Origin: JAHEKD01 sp965204695
GTDB lineage: Bacteria; Pseudomonadota; Gammaproteobacteria; Arenicellales; JAHEKD01
Reading direction: 5' to 3'
Length of the DNA: 64,000 nucleotides
Assembly: GCA_965204695.1 (NCBI GenBank)
Contig: OZ242007.1
Span: forward strand, 4,588,001-4,652,000
The notes below the pieces were generated by a model. The model was not told where the DNA came from. It did no database searches and worked only from the letters and a program-made list of their open reading frames with translations. Shown piece by piece: positions 17,392 to 25,961 of this stretch. The translations under genes and the position numbers were made by a program. Positions within the stretch are counted from its first letter, which is position 1; every line of letters starts with the position of its first letter.

Positions 17392-18235
17392 GTATGTTAG
17401 CATTGTTGAAGTTGGGCCGCGTGATGGTTTACAGAACGAAAAGCAAATAATTTCTGCCAAAGATAAAATCCAATTGGTCAATATGTTATCTGAATGTGGA
17501 TTTGGTTCAATTGAAGTCACCAGTTTTGTTTCGCCAAAGTGGGTGCCTCAGTTGGCAGATGCCGCACAGGTAATGGCAGGTATTAACCGGCTGGCAAATA
17601 TCCGATATTCCGTGTTAACGCCCAATCTGAAAGGTTATGAGCTAGCCAAGACTGCGAATGCGGATGAAGTGGCAATATTTGCAGCAGCCTCGGAAACTTT
17701 TAGTCAAAAGAATATTAATTGTTCCATAGAGCAAAGTATTGAGCGTTTTCAAGAATTGATGAGTTACGCTAAAAAAGACGACATCCGGGTGAGGGGATAT
17801 ATCTCCTGCGTGGTAAATTGTCCCTATGAAGGTGCGGTTAATCCTCAAGCCGTGATGAAGGTTGCAAAATCATTGTTAGAGCTGGGTTGCTACGAGGTCT
17901 CTCTTGGTGACACAACGGGAAAGGGCCAGCCAGAGGAAATAGCCGCGATGTTAGATGCTGTGCTTGAACTTGATGAGTCGGGTAAATATGCTGGGCATTA
18001 TCATGATACCGACCACTGTGCTCTAGAAAATATTGAGGTAAGTTTGGAAAAAGGAATCAGACGTTTTGATTCGGCAATTGCTGGTTTGGGTGGCTGTCCT
18101 TATGCTCCCGGGGCAAAGGGCAATGTTTCTACTTCTGAGGTCGTAAATTTGTTCGAGCAAAAGGGTTATCACACAGGAATTGATATAGAGAAGCTTAAGG
18201 TAGTTGAGTCGTTTGCACGTGGACTTGTCAGTTAG
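17384..18235 (+). CDS. liuE: Hydroxymethylglutaryl-CoA lyase
   Basis: Cleaves HMG-CoA to acetyl-CoA and acetoacetate, the last step of leucine breakdown. 283 residues in the HMGL-like TIM barrel. VEVGPRDGLQNE supplies the divalent-metal Asp, and SLGDTTGKGQP and HYHDTDHCALENI hold further catalytic and metal residues. GLGGCPYAPGAKGNVSTSEVV carries the active-site Cys. A frame from TTG 17366 is possible, but ATG 17384 (overlapping the liuD stop) matches the family N-terminus. Confidence 0.95.
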   Translation: MNEYVSIVEVGPRDGLQNEKQIISAKDKIQLVNMLSECGFGSIEVTSFVSPKWVPQLADAAQVMAGINRLANIRYSVLTPNLKGYELAKTANADEVAIFAAASETFSQKNINCSIEQSIERFQELMSYAKKDDIRVRGYISCVVNCPYEGAVNPQAVMKVAKSLLELGCYEVSLGDTTGKGQPEEIAAMLDAVLELDESGKYAGHYHDTDHCALENIEVSLEKGIRRFDSAIAGLGGCPYAPGAKGNVSTSEVVNLFEQKGYHTGIDIEKLKVVESFARGLVS

Positions 18236-18266
18236 GATAACAGTAATAGGTGACTGGTATAAGTGA

Positions 18267-19058
18267 ATGAAAATTGATAGCTTTGAGACAATTAAAGTAG
18301 AAGTTAACGACAGTGTCGCACGCTTAACACTAAATCGACCCGAAAAACATAATGCGATTAACTCACTGATGATTCATGAGCTACTGAAAGCAGCTGAACT
18401 TCTTGGCGAAAATGATAGCGTCAGGGTGGTTGTTTTAGCTGCAGAAGGAAAATCATTTTGTGCAGGCGGTGATCTTGGCTGGATGAAAGAGCAGGCGCAA
18501 AGGGATAGGGCAGCAAAAATTGAACAGTCAACAAACTTAGCGATAATGCTGCGCAAATTAGATGAATTACCAAAACCATTAATCGGTCGAGTTCAAGGGC
18601 CAGCCTATGGTGGCGGTGTTGGGTTAATATCAGTATGCGACATTACTGTTGCTTCAACCGAGCCTAAATTTGCTTTAACTGAAACTAAGCTAGGATTGAT
18701 CCCAGCAACCATTGGGCCTTACGTCGTACGCAGACTTGGGGAGGCCAATGCTAGACAAGTATTCATGAATGGTAAAAGCTTTGATGCTCAGCGAGCTGTT
18801 AAACTCAGTTTGATTTCAAAAGTAGTTCCAGAATCAGAATTGGATCAAGCCATTGAACGAGAGGTGGAAGCTTTTATGAATTGTGCGCCAGGAGCCGTAG
18901 CTCAGGCTAAATCATTATGTTTAGAACTGGCGAGAAAATCAGGTGTCGATCAACTCGAGTACAGTGCGAATAAACTTGCAGATCGGTGGGAAACAGAGGA
19001 AGCGATGCAAGGTATAGATGCATTCTTTAATCGCGACAAGCCGCCATGGACAAAATAG
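18267..19058 (+). CDS. liuC: Methylglutaconyl-CoA hydratase (enoyl-CoA hydratase/isomerase family)
   Basis: Crotonase-fold protein of 263 residues. The oxyanion-hole segments SFCAGGDLGWMKEQA and GPAYGGGVGLISVCDITVAS, and FALTETKLGLIPATIGPYVVRRLG, are typical of the 3-methylglutaconyl-CoA hydratase branch. It hydrates 3-methylglutaconyl-CoA to HMG-CoA, between the carboxylase and the lyase. Specificity is inferred partly from operon position. Its 3' end overlaps the start of the Lrp-family gene by 13 bases. Confidence 0.9.
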   Translation: MKIDSFETIKVEVNDSVARLTLNRPEKHNAINSLMIHELLKAAELLGENDSVRVVVLAAEGKSFCAGGDLGWMKEQAQRDRAAKIEQSTNLAIMLRKLDELPKPLIGRVQGPAYGGGVGLISVCDITVASTEPKFALTETKLGLIPATIGPYVVRRLGEANARQVFMNGKSFDAQRAVKLSLISKVVPESELDQAIEREVEAFMNCAPGAVAQAKSLCLELARKSGVDQLEYSANKLADRWETEEAMQGIDAFFNRDKPPWTK

Positions 19059-19513
19059 ATTATAAAATTCTTGAAATTTTGCAAACTGAGCCTGAACTCA
19101 ATATCACTGAAATTGGTAGACGAGTCGGGCTTAGTCATACTCCTTGCTGGCGGCGTGTTAAGCAAATGCAAGAACAGGGCGTGATTAAACAACGTACCGT
19201 AATTTTAAATCCAGAAGCTTTGCATTTGGATGTCTGTGTTTTTTGTTTTGTGAAGCTCGAAAATCATCATGAGCAAACCCTGCTTGATTTTGAGCAGGCC
19301 GTATTAAAACTGCCTGATGTATTGCAGTGTTACCTGATCACAGGCGACTATGACTATTGCTTGCGGGTAATGACTTCTGGTATACGTGATTATGAAAAAG
19401 TACTCAGAAGAAAACTAACAAATTTGCCTCATGTGGCCTTTATTAATACAAGTTTTACCCTGCGGGAAGTTAAAAATACCACTAAATTGCCCTTAAACAA
19501 AACCAATTCCTGA
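19046..19513 (+). CDS. Lrp/AsnC-family transcriptional regulator
   Basis: 155 residues: an N-terminal helix-turn-helix (MDKIDYKILEILQTEPELNITEIGRRVGLSHTPCWRRVKQM) and a C-terminal RAM effector domain (LPDVLQCYLITGDYDYCLRVM). Lrp-type proteins sense amino acids, often leucine or other branched-chain ones. Its start lies inside the end of liuC, so it is the last gene of the liu operon and may give feedback on it. The target is not known from sequence. Confidence 0.9.
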   Translation: MDKIDYKILEILQTEPELNITEIGRRVGLSHTPCWRRVKQMQEQGVIKQRTVILNPEALHLDVCVFCFVKLENHHEQTLLDFEQAVLKLPDVLQCYLITGDYDYCLRVMTSGIRDYEKVLRRKLTNLPHVAFINTSFTLREVKNTTKLPLNKTNS

Positions 19514-19589
19514 ATGTAAAAATAGTTTGCAGCTAGTAAGGAAATAAGGTACATCTGCATGCCGAGATAAAATAAGGCGTATCGATTTA

Positions 19590-20042
19590 ATGATAGAACA
19601 ACTTCAAATACTCGGTTGGCGTGAATGGGTATCACTGCCTGACTTAGGTATTATGCGGATCAAGTGCAAAGTCGATACCGGTGCGAGAACTTCAGCTTTG
19701 CATGCTTACTTTATTGAACCTGATACGCAACGAAACATCGTCAGATTTGGTATTCATCCAATTCAAAATCGCACCGATATCGAGGTTGTATGTGAGGCTA
19801 ACATTCTAGACTATAGAGAAGTCAGTGATTCTGGAGGACATAAGGAAAAACGATATGTCATCGAATCTAGAATTAAAATTGGAAAATATGAATGGCCAAT
19901 AGAGATTAATTTAGCTGGCCGCGATACAATGAGGTTTCGGATGTTACTGGGCCGAACAGCAATTAATCATCGGTTTACAGTTGATCCAGCACGTGCGTAC
20001 TTGGTTGGCAAGCCAAAACGCAAAAAGACACGGGAGAAATAG
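19590..20042 (+). CDS. Retropepsin-like aspartic protease (RimB / 'ATP-dependent zinc protease' family)
   Basis: 150 residues. GWREWVSLPDLGIMRIKCKVDTGARTSALHA contains the DTGA-type catalytic Asp motif of retropepsins, and the end LLGRTAINHRFTVDP matches the family C-terminus. Older annotation calls this family 'ATP-dependent zinc protease' (DUF785), but in pseudomonads the RimK neighbour RimB is a retropepsin-type protease tied to RimK control. It sits 9 bp before rimK. Family call is strong; control of RimK here is inference. Confidence 0.85.
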   Translation: MIEQLQILGWREWVSLPDLGIMRIKCKVDTGARTSALHAYFIEPDTQRNIVRFGIHPIQNRTDIEVVCEANILDYREVSDSGGHKEKRYVIESRIKIGKYEWPIEINLAGRDTMRFRMLLGRTAINHRFTVDPARAYLVGKPKRKKTREK

Positions 20043-20051
20043 GAGACAGAT

Positions 20052-20960
20052 TTGAGAATTGCCTTATTAAGCCGGGCGAAAAATCGCCTTTATTCGAATC
20101 GACGCTTGGTTGAAGCGGCTGAGCAGCGTGGACATCAAATTGATTATGTTCACACGCTGAATTGTTATATGGATATTGCATCACATGAGCCGAGTGTGCA
20201 TTTGGCTGGTGAAGAACTGCCGTTTTACGATGCCGTTATTCCTAGAATCGGAGCTTCTGTGACCTTTTATGGTTGCGCAGTACTCAGGCAATTCGAGATG
20301 ATGGGCAGTTATCCTTTAAACGAATCTGTTGCGATTACCCGTTCTCGTGACAAATTACGTTCACTGCAGATATTAGCCCGTGCGGGTGTTGGTTTGCCTT
20401 TAACCGGATTTGCACATTCGACTAAAAATACTAAGGATTTAATCAATCTCGTTGGTGGTGCACCATTAGTGGTCAAATTACTTGAAGGCACTCATGGCAA
20501 GGGGATTGTTCTGGCCGAAACGCGCAAAGCGGCTGAAACCATAATAGAAGCCTTTCGGCAGCTAAATGCTAATTTTTTGGTACAGGAGTTTATTAAGGAA
20601 GCAGGCGGATCAGATATTCGAGCATTTGTGGTGGGCGGCAGAGTCGTTGCAGCAATGATGCGCACTGCCGCTGAAGGTGAGTTTCGTTCCAATTTACATC
20701 GTGGAGGTAGTTCCTCATTAATCAAACTTACGCCTGAAGAGCGTTCAACTGCGGTCAGATCAGCTCGTAAAATGGGGTTGAATGTAGCTGGTGTTGATAT
20801 TCTGCGCTCTAATCATGGCCCGGTGGTGATGGAAGTTAATTCATCACCAGGGCTTGAGGGTATTGAAACTGCGACAGGCAAGGATGTTGCTGGGATGATC
20901 ATTGAGTTCATGGAAAAAAACGCTAAACATAGAAAGACAAGAACACGTGGCAAGGGTTAG
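20052..20960 (+). CDS. rimK: RimK-type alpha-L-glutamate ligase
   Basis: 302-residue ATP-grasp ligase that adds glutamates to the C-terminus of ribosomal protein S6 or makes poly-glutamate chains. It shows the N-terminal Rossmann-like half (MRIALLSRAKNRLYSNRRLVEAA), SRDKLRSLQILARAGVGLPLTGFA, the ATP-binding VVKLLEGTHGKGIVLA, and EVNSSPGLEGIE with metal ligands. The TTG 20052 start is backed by AGGAGA at 20041-20046. It overlaps the next gene by one base. The three-gene order protease-RimK-AstE-like recurs in many proteobacteria. Confidence 0.93.
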   Translation: MRIALLSRAKNRLYSNRRLVEAAEQRGHQIDYVHTLNCYMDIASHEPSVHLAGEELPFYDAVIPRIGASVTFYGCAVLRQFEMMGSYPLNESVAITRSRDKLRSLQILARAGVGLPLTGFAHSTKNTKDLINLVGGAPLVVKLLEGTHGKGIVLAETRKAAETIIEAFRQLNANFLVQEFIKEAGGSDIRAFVVGGRVVAAMMRTAAEGEFRSNLHRGGSSSLIKLTPEERSTAVRSARKMGLNVAGVDILRSNHGPVVMEVNSSPGLEGIETATGKDVAGMIIEFMEKNAKHRKTRTRGKG

Positions 20961-22015
20961 TGGCTAGAGCCAATCAAGCTAAGAACTTTAATTTTGCCGG
21001 CAAACAAATAAAACCGGGTACCCATGTTACCCTGGATTTGCCAATACCTGAGCTGTATACACATACTCCCATGGAAATGCCGGTACATGTTTTTCATGGT
21101 AAAAAACCAGGACCGTGTTTATTTGTTTGCGCCGCCTTGCACGGCGATGAAATCCTGGGTGTCGAAATTATACGGCGATTAGTTAACCAGAAAAATCTAA
21201 ATCGAATTCGTGGCACTTTAATTGCTATTCCGGTGATTAATGTCTATGGGATGATTCATTTATCCCGATATTTGCCAGACAGGCGTGATCTGAATCGCTC
21301 TTTCCCTGGTTCAGAGCGAGGATCATTAGCAGGTCGATTAGCCAATTTATTGATGACCGAAGTAATTTCAAAATCGACTCATGTGATTGATTTACATACG
21401 GGAGCTGTACATCGTTCCAATCTGCCACAAATTCGTGCGAATCTTGAAGATGAACTGACACTTGAATTAGCACACGCTTTTTCGGTGCCTGTAATGATTA
21501 ATTCCAAGCTGCGTGAAGGTACAATTCGTGAAGCTGTTGTTAAACAAGGTATTCCAATATTAGTCTACGAGGCGGGCGAGGCTTTGAGATTGGATGAATT
21601 CGGTGTCCGGGTTGGAGTGCGCGGAATAAACAATGTGATGTCTATTATCGGTATGTTACCAAGGAGAAGACCACGCAAAAAACAACTTAAATCTCATGTG
21701 GCCATGTCCAGCTCCTGGGTTCGGGCAACTGGTAGCGGCATTTTTCTCAACAATACCAAACTTGGTTCATCAGTTAAAAAAGGTGATGTATTGGGCACTA
21801 TTGCTGATCCGTTTGGGCAGAAGCAATCTCAAGTCGAAGCAACAAATTCTGGCGTGGTTGTAGGGCGTACACATTTACCTCTCGTTAATGAGGGGGATGC
21901 ATTAATTCATGTTGCAAGAATCAAAGAAGAGATTCCTTTAGAAGAATATGTTGATCAAGTCGATAGTGAAGCTAACCAAACCCGCAATAAAGAAAATTCG
22001 CCTGAGATTGTTTGA
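20960..22015 (+). CDS. Succinylglutamate desuccinylase/aspartoacylase family protein
   Basis: Zn-dependent M14-like amide hydrolase of 351 residues. Zinc-binding motif HGDE follows VCAALHG; RDLNRSFPG and VIDLHTGAVHR supply the Arg/Asn and third metal ligand, and LVYEAGEALRLDE has the catalytic Glu. The C-terminal barrel (VRATGSGIF...GDVLGTIADPFG) is of the biotinyl/lipoyl-like type found in AstE relatives. GTG 20960 overlaps the rimK stop by one base with AAGGG upstream. In this operon it may remove N-acyl groups or glutamate tails added by RimK; that role is inference. Confidence 0.88.
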   Translation: MARANQAKNFNFAGKQIKPGTHVTLDLPIPELYTHTPMEMPVHVFHGKKPGPCLFVCAALHGDEILGVEIIRRLVNQKNLNRIRGTLIAIPVINVYGMIHLSRYLPDRRDLNRSFPGSERGSLAGRLANLLMTEVISKSTHVIDLHTGAVHRSNLPQIRANLEDELTLELAHAFSVPVMINSKLREGTIREAVVKQGIPILVYEAGEALRLDEFGVRVGVRGINNVMSIIGMLPRRRPRKKQLKSHVAMSSSWVRATGSGIFLNNTKLGSSVKKGDVLGTIADPFGQKQSQVEATNSGVVVGRTHLPLVNEGDALIHVARIKEEIPLEEYVDQVDSEANQTRNKENSPEIV

Positions 22016-22063
22016 TTTTATACTTTACTAATTTAGTCTGGAATTGTCGGTTCTAGCTAATAG

Positions 22064-22954
22064 TTATTGCCTTATACCAAACCTCTGTAGTCTATGGTTT
22101 GCCTTTTCAGATACTATACAAATATCTTCACCTTCAACCATATCAATACCTGTGGGTTGGTTTAATTGTCCTTGTTGATTGCCTATATTATTGAATATAC
22201 GGTTAATATCACCGTTTTGAAGATTTACAGCCCAAATATCGCCACCATTTCCATCTACAGCTAGAATTGCTTCGTAATCATCGCCTGGATAATAAGTAAT
22301 GGCAGTCGGTCTGAATGTAGATGTTCCTCTGAACTCAGTTGTATTAGAAGCATCAATAGTTAGCCCATTAGATTTAATGCCTCTTTGCCGACCAAGATCA
22401 ACTTGCAAAATGCGATTATGTCCTGTGTCCGCTATAAACAGAGATTCTCGCCTATCAACCATGATTATATCAGATGGGTTATTGAAGCGATCCAATGGGT
22501 AAGGGGCACCTGTGCCGGATGATCCAACGGATGAAAGTTCAATGCACTCAAAATCATTGACCGTAATTCTGTTTGCAAGTGGATCAGTAGTAAATATTAA
22601 GGAATTTTCAATCACAGCGACACCCGAACCAGAAGTACCTGGAGCTAAACCTTGGACATAGAGTTGGCTGCTATCCTCATCAAAACGATGTAACTGCAGG
22701 GCATAATTAGACAATGGAATATCCATGACCATGATATCTGCATTATCTGCTACAGCCAAACCTACTGGAGCTATAGCGATTCCTTTACCAATATCCTTTA
22801 CATGTGTGCCATCAGACTTAAAGACTCTTACTACCCCAGTACCAATTCCATCACCCCAGTCAGCTACAAATATGTAATCAAATTTTACTTTTATTTTCTC
22901 TGGACTTATCAGTAGTGATGGATCAGTAATCACTCCTGTCGGTGTTGCTATCAT
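22064..22954 (-). CDS. NHL-repeat beta-propeller protein
   Basis: 296 residues with several NHL-type blades: YIFVADWGDGIGTGVVRVF, NPSDIIMVDRRESLFIADTGHNRILQVD, and QLNQPTGIDMVEGEDICIVSEKANHRLQRF. It likely folds as a six-bladed propeller that binds other molecules. There is no signal peptide or membrane segment, which is unusual for a lone NHL protein, so it would be cytosolic unless the start is wrong. AAGGAAAA precedes the ATG. It converges on the AstE-like gene; no functional partner is evident. Confidence 0.75.
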   Translation of the reverse strand: MIATPTGVITDPSLLISPEKIKVKFDYIFVADWGDGIGTGVVRVFKSDGTHVKDIGKGIAIAPVGLAVADNADIMVMDIPLSNYALQLHRFDEDSSQLYVQGLAPGTSGSGVAVIENSLIFTTDPLANRITVNDFECIELSSVGSSGTGAPYPLDRFNNPSDIIMVDRRESLFIADTGHNRILQVDLGRQRGIKSNGLTIDASNTTEFRGTSTFRPTAITYYPGDDYEAILAVDGNGGDIWAVNLQNGDINRIFNNIGNQQGQLNQPTGIDMVEGEDICIVSEKANHRLQRFGIRQ

Positions 22955-23126
22955 TTTTTATTTTTCCTTTATTAAGCACAATCTTCAAACTATAGCATAT
23001 AAATTAAGTGATGCGTGAGAGATCCGCCCTAAATGAATTTTGAATTTCTTAAGGATTTTCTGGCGATGTTGCCTAAGATAATATACGGAGACTGAATATC
23101 CAACTGGAGATATGGTCAGTCATCGG

Positions 23127-24218
23127 TTAGTTAAATTTTTGATTAGTTAGGTCGATTATCCCACCACCCAGACAAACTTCGTCACTATAAAACACCATTG
23201 ATTGACCTGGTGTTACAGCACGTTGTGGTTGGTCGAATATTACCTCGGCGTTGTTATCATTTTTAAATTCAACTTGGCAGGGCTGATCTGTTTGTCGATA
23301 ACGAGTTTTAGCAGTGCAGTTGATTTTCATTGCGGAATCAATCGAATTAATTAAATGAATATCAGTGACTGAAACTTCCCGGCTAAATAGTGCAGGATGA
23401 TCGTGACCTTGGGCAGCGTATAACGTATTGTTTTCTATATCTTTTGCAGCAACATACCAAGCATCACCTTCACCGCCAATACCCATTCCTTGTCGTTGTC
23501 CCAAGGTGTAATACATCAGACCATCATGTTGACCGATCTTTTTACCTTCAACAGAAAGTATATCGCCAGGGTGAGGTTTTAAATAATTACTAAGAAACTC
23601 CTTGAATTTGCGCTCACCGATAAAACAGATACCGGTACTATCCTTTTTATCGTGATTTTCAAAGCCTAGTTTTTGGGCTATTTCTCTCACTTGAGATTTT
23701 TCAAGTCCACCGATAGGAAATATGGATTGCGACAATGCTTGTGGGTCGATTGCATACAAAAAATAAGATTGATCTTTATTTTTATCGAGTCCGCGTAATA
23801 ACTGGGGATGCTCATCAATAAGTTGTTGACGAGCATAATGGCCAGTAGCAATATGATCAGCTCCGAGTTTTTGCGCGTATTTTAAAAATTCTTTGAATTT
23901 GATTTCACGATTGCAAAGAATGTCCGGATTAGGAGTGCGACCGGCTTTGTATTCGTCCAGGAACTCTGAAAAAACACGTTCCCAGTATTCATAGGAAAAA
24001 TTGACTGTGTGCAGCTTTATACCCAATTGTTCACAAATTTTTTCTGCATCCTGACGATCTTGTTCAGCGGCACAATAACTTATCGTGTCATCTTCTTCCC
24101 AATTTTTCATGAATAAGCCGACAACATCAAAGCCTTGTTGTTGCAATAAATAAGCTGATACGGATGAATCGACACCACCCGATAAACCAACCACGACAGT
24201 TGGCGCCGTACAATTCAT
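23127..24218 (-). CDS. mnmA: tRNA-specific 2-thiouridylase
   Basis: Makes 2-thiouridine at wobble position 34 of Lys, Glu and Gln tRNAs. The PP-loop GLSGGVDSSVSAYLL at residues 11-25 binds ATP. The catalytic pair is Cys102 (PNPDILCN) and Cys198 (DSTGICFIGER), at nearly the positions of the E. coli enzyme. KDQSYFLYAI and GQRQGMGIGG are also typical. 363 residues, full length. It is co-oriented with an exported protein gene and nudJ; the mnmA-nudJ link is standard in gammaproteobacteria. Confidence 0.97.
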   Translation of the reverse strand: MNCTAPTVVVGLSGGVDSSVSAYLLQQQGFDVVGLFMKNWEEDDTISYCAAEQDRQDAEKICEQLGIKLHTVNFSYEYWERVFSEFLDEYKAGRTPNPDILCNREIKFKEFLKYAQKLGADHIATGHYARQQLIDEHPQLLRGLDKNKDQSYFLYAIDPQALSQSIFPIGGLEKSQVREIAQKLGFENHDKKDSTGICFIGERKFKEFLSNYLKPHPGDILSVEGKKIGQHDGLMYYTLGQRQGMGIGGEGDAWYVAAKDIENNTLYAAQGHDHPALFSREVSVTDIHLINSIDSAMKINCTAKTRYRQTDQPCQVEFKNDNNAEVIFDQPQRAVTPGQSMVFYSDEVCLGGGIIDLTNQKFN

Positions 24219-24228
24219 GATAGTCCGA

Positions 24229-24990
24229 TTAGTTGAATAAACCCTTGAGAGTGCTGCCGACTTTTTGAGTTAAACTTTTTTCTTCGCCGCCAGCCTGTTC
24301 GGGTTTGTTGGCATTGTTGGTGTATGACGTAAAAATAGAAATATCCAACCACTCTTCGGTAGGCTGAATGACGGGCATTTCGCCATTATCGTAAAACCAG
24401 GTATCTACGACATAACGGTCACCACTACCATTTTCTTCTAATTGCCCGGTCCAGTGTTGATCAAAAGCAGCACGGCGATAGGCGCGCTTAATTACTTTGT
24501 GATGCTGAATTAAGCCGTAACGTTCTAGAACGTGTAAAAAAGTGGTTGTATTTATGGACTCGTCAACACAGTCAAGCTGACCAGGGAAAGTGGCTCCCTT
24601 ACCAAGGTTATAACCGATGTCTTTGTGAATAGGAGTGTAACGACCCGCCAGTTGTTCCATTCTGGCAATGGCTTTACCGATGCGGATTCGTTCAGTTTTT
24701 GGTGACTTGGTTTGTGGCTTAAATAATACTTCTACGGTTGCCCATTCGTCAGGATTGAGTGAGACATACTCTTTGACTCTACAACCAAAGTTATAGCAAA
24801 CAGGAATCATTTGAGGGCTGATTTTGACCGGTGCTTTACTTTCGGCAACAGCATTGTTTTCAGCAGGTTTCGTTTCAGAGTCCGAGACAAACAATTTCGG
24901 CGCAAGATTTTTGGTCTCAGCTGCGATGGCCTGAGATAGCACTAATCCCACAACTAAAGCCAATGAAAAAGTTGTTACTGTTTTGATCAT
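24229..24990 (-). CDS. Exported protein of unknown function with a possible transglutaminase-like Cys-His-Asp triad
   Basis: 253 residues with a Sec signal peptide (cleavage near AIA-AET, residue 23). Cys65 and Cys70 could form a disulfide. The segments GQLDCVDESINTTTFL (Cys141), FDQHWTGQLEE (His179) and RYVVDTWFYDNG (Asp196) give Cys, then His, then Asp, the order and rough spacing of transglutaminase/papain-like catalytic triads. I do not recognise a named family, so an enzyme role is only proposed. It lies 10 bp before mnmA and 4 bp after nudJ, so all three are one transcript. Confidence 0.6.
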   Translation of the reverse strand: MIKTVTTFSLALVVGLVLSQAIAAETKNLAPKLFVSDSETKPAENNAVAESKAPVKISPQMIPVCYNFGCRVKEYVSLNPDEWATVEVLFKPQTKSPKTERIRIGKAIARMEQLAGRYTPIHKDIGYNLGKGATFPGQLDCVDESINTTTFLHVLERYGLIQHHKVIKRAYRRAAFDQHWTGQLEENGSGDRYVVDTWFYDNGEMPVIQPTEEWLDISIFTSYTNNANKPEQAGGEEKSLTQKVGSTLKGLFN

Positions 24991-24994
24991 ATAT

Positions 24995-25444
24995 CTAGCC
25001 TGTTATGTTCCCCAATATATCCAGATTATAACGGATTCCTTTGCAATAATCGTTAATTCCACGCAAAACCTGCGGACTACGTAATTGTTCTTTTAAAGAT
25101 TCAATTTCAGATTTTGAAAACCATATTGCCTCAATTATGTCTTGATCCTGCGGATTGAATTCATTGGAAGCTATTTCACCTGTAAACAAAAATCTTATAT
25201 AAGTTCGGTTTTTTTCAGTTTGCCGCCAACGATAGATGCCTATCAAGGCTGTGGGTGTGAATTTAACACCAGTTTCTTCAACCATTTCTCGCCTGATCGC
25301 CTCTAATAAAGTCTCGTTATCTTCAAGATGACCAGCAGGTTGGTTATAAACAATGCGTCCTGAAGCCTTTTCCTTTACCAAAAGAAACTTCTCACCATTA
25401 TTTACAATTGCGGCTACTGTGACTCTCGGGGTCCAAACTGTCAT
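24995..25444 (-). CDS. nudJ: Nudix hydrolase NudJ
   Basis: 149-residue Nudix pyrophosphatase acting on thiamine pyrophosphates and nucleoside triphosphates in its E. coli relative. The Nudix box spans residues 38-60 (GHLEDNE...RREMVEETGV). The N-terminus TPRVTVAAIVNNGEKFLLVKE, QPAGHLE, and IGIYRWRQ fit the NudJ subgroup. It is the first gene of the nudJ / exported protein / mnmA run, the same association as in enterobacteria. Confidence 0.92.
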   Translation of the reverse strand: MTVWTPRVTVAAIVNNGEKFLLVKEKASGRIVYNQPAGHLEDNETLLEAIRREMVEETGVKFTPTALIGIYRWRQTEKNRTYIRFLFTGEIASNEFNPQDQDIIEAIWFSKSEIESLKEQLRSPQVLRGINDYCKGIRYNLDILGNITG

Positions 25445-25640
25445 GGAATTGCTCTATTTTTTGCGCGATTCTATCATATCTGGTTGAATTTCAAGGAAGA
25501 TTAGGAACCTCAATGAATTCGTGGTGTCAAAACAGCCATGGAGTTGTTTCAAGTCAAGTTAAACAGTTGAATTAGACAGCATTGACCGCACATTAGAAAC
25601 AGAGAATAATTGTAGTTTAAGGCTGTAGTACCCAGTAAAA

Positions 25641-25961
25641 ATGAGCGACGAACAGGAAAATAATCATCAAGACGGGCTTTTAGTTGCACCTGCTAAGCCC
25701 AAGCTGAAGAAGCCGCGCCAGTATAGGGTGCTTTTGATTAATGATGATTATACTACTATGGAGTTTGTCGTTATGATACTGGAGAGTATTTTTCACAAGA
25801 CTCGCGAGGAAGCTGTGCAAATCATGTTGCATGTTCATCAAAAGGGCAAGGGTTTATGTGGCATATTTCCACGTGAAATCGCTGAGTCAAAAGTGCAACA
25901 AGTCTTAGATATTGCCAAGGATCACGAACATCCTCTGCAATGTACATTGGAGCCAGAATAA
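25641..25961 (+). CDS. clpS: ATP-dependent Clp protease adaptor ClpS
   Basis: 106-residue adaptor delivering N-degron substrates to ClpAP. PRQYRVLLINDDYTTMEFVVMILESIFHKTREEAVQIMLHVHQKGKGLCGIFPREIAE holds the NDD/Y and H residues that line the N-end-residue pocket. The N-terminal extension is flexible and acidic, as usual. Its stop TAA overlaps the clpA ATG by one base (TAATG), giving translational coupling. Confidence 0.97.
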   Translation: MSDEQENNHQDGLLVAPAKPKLKKPRQYRVLLINDDYTTMEFVVMILESIFHKTREEAVQIMLHVHQKGKGLCGIFPREIAESKVQQVLDIAKDHEHPLQCTLEPE

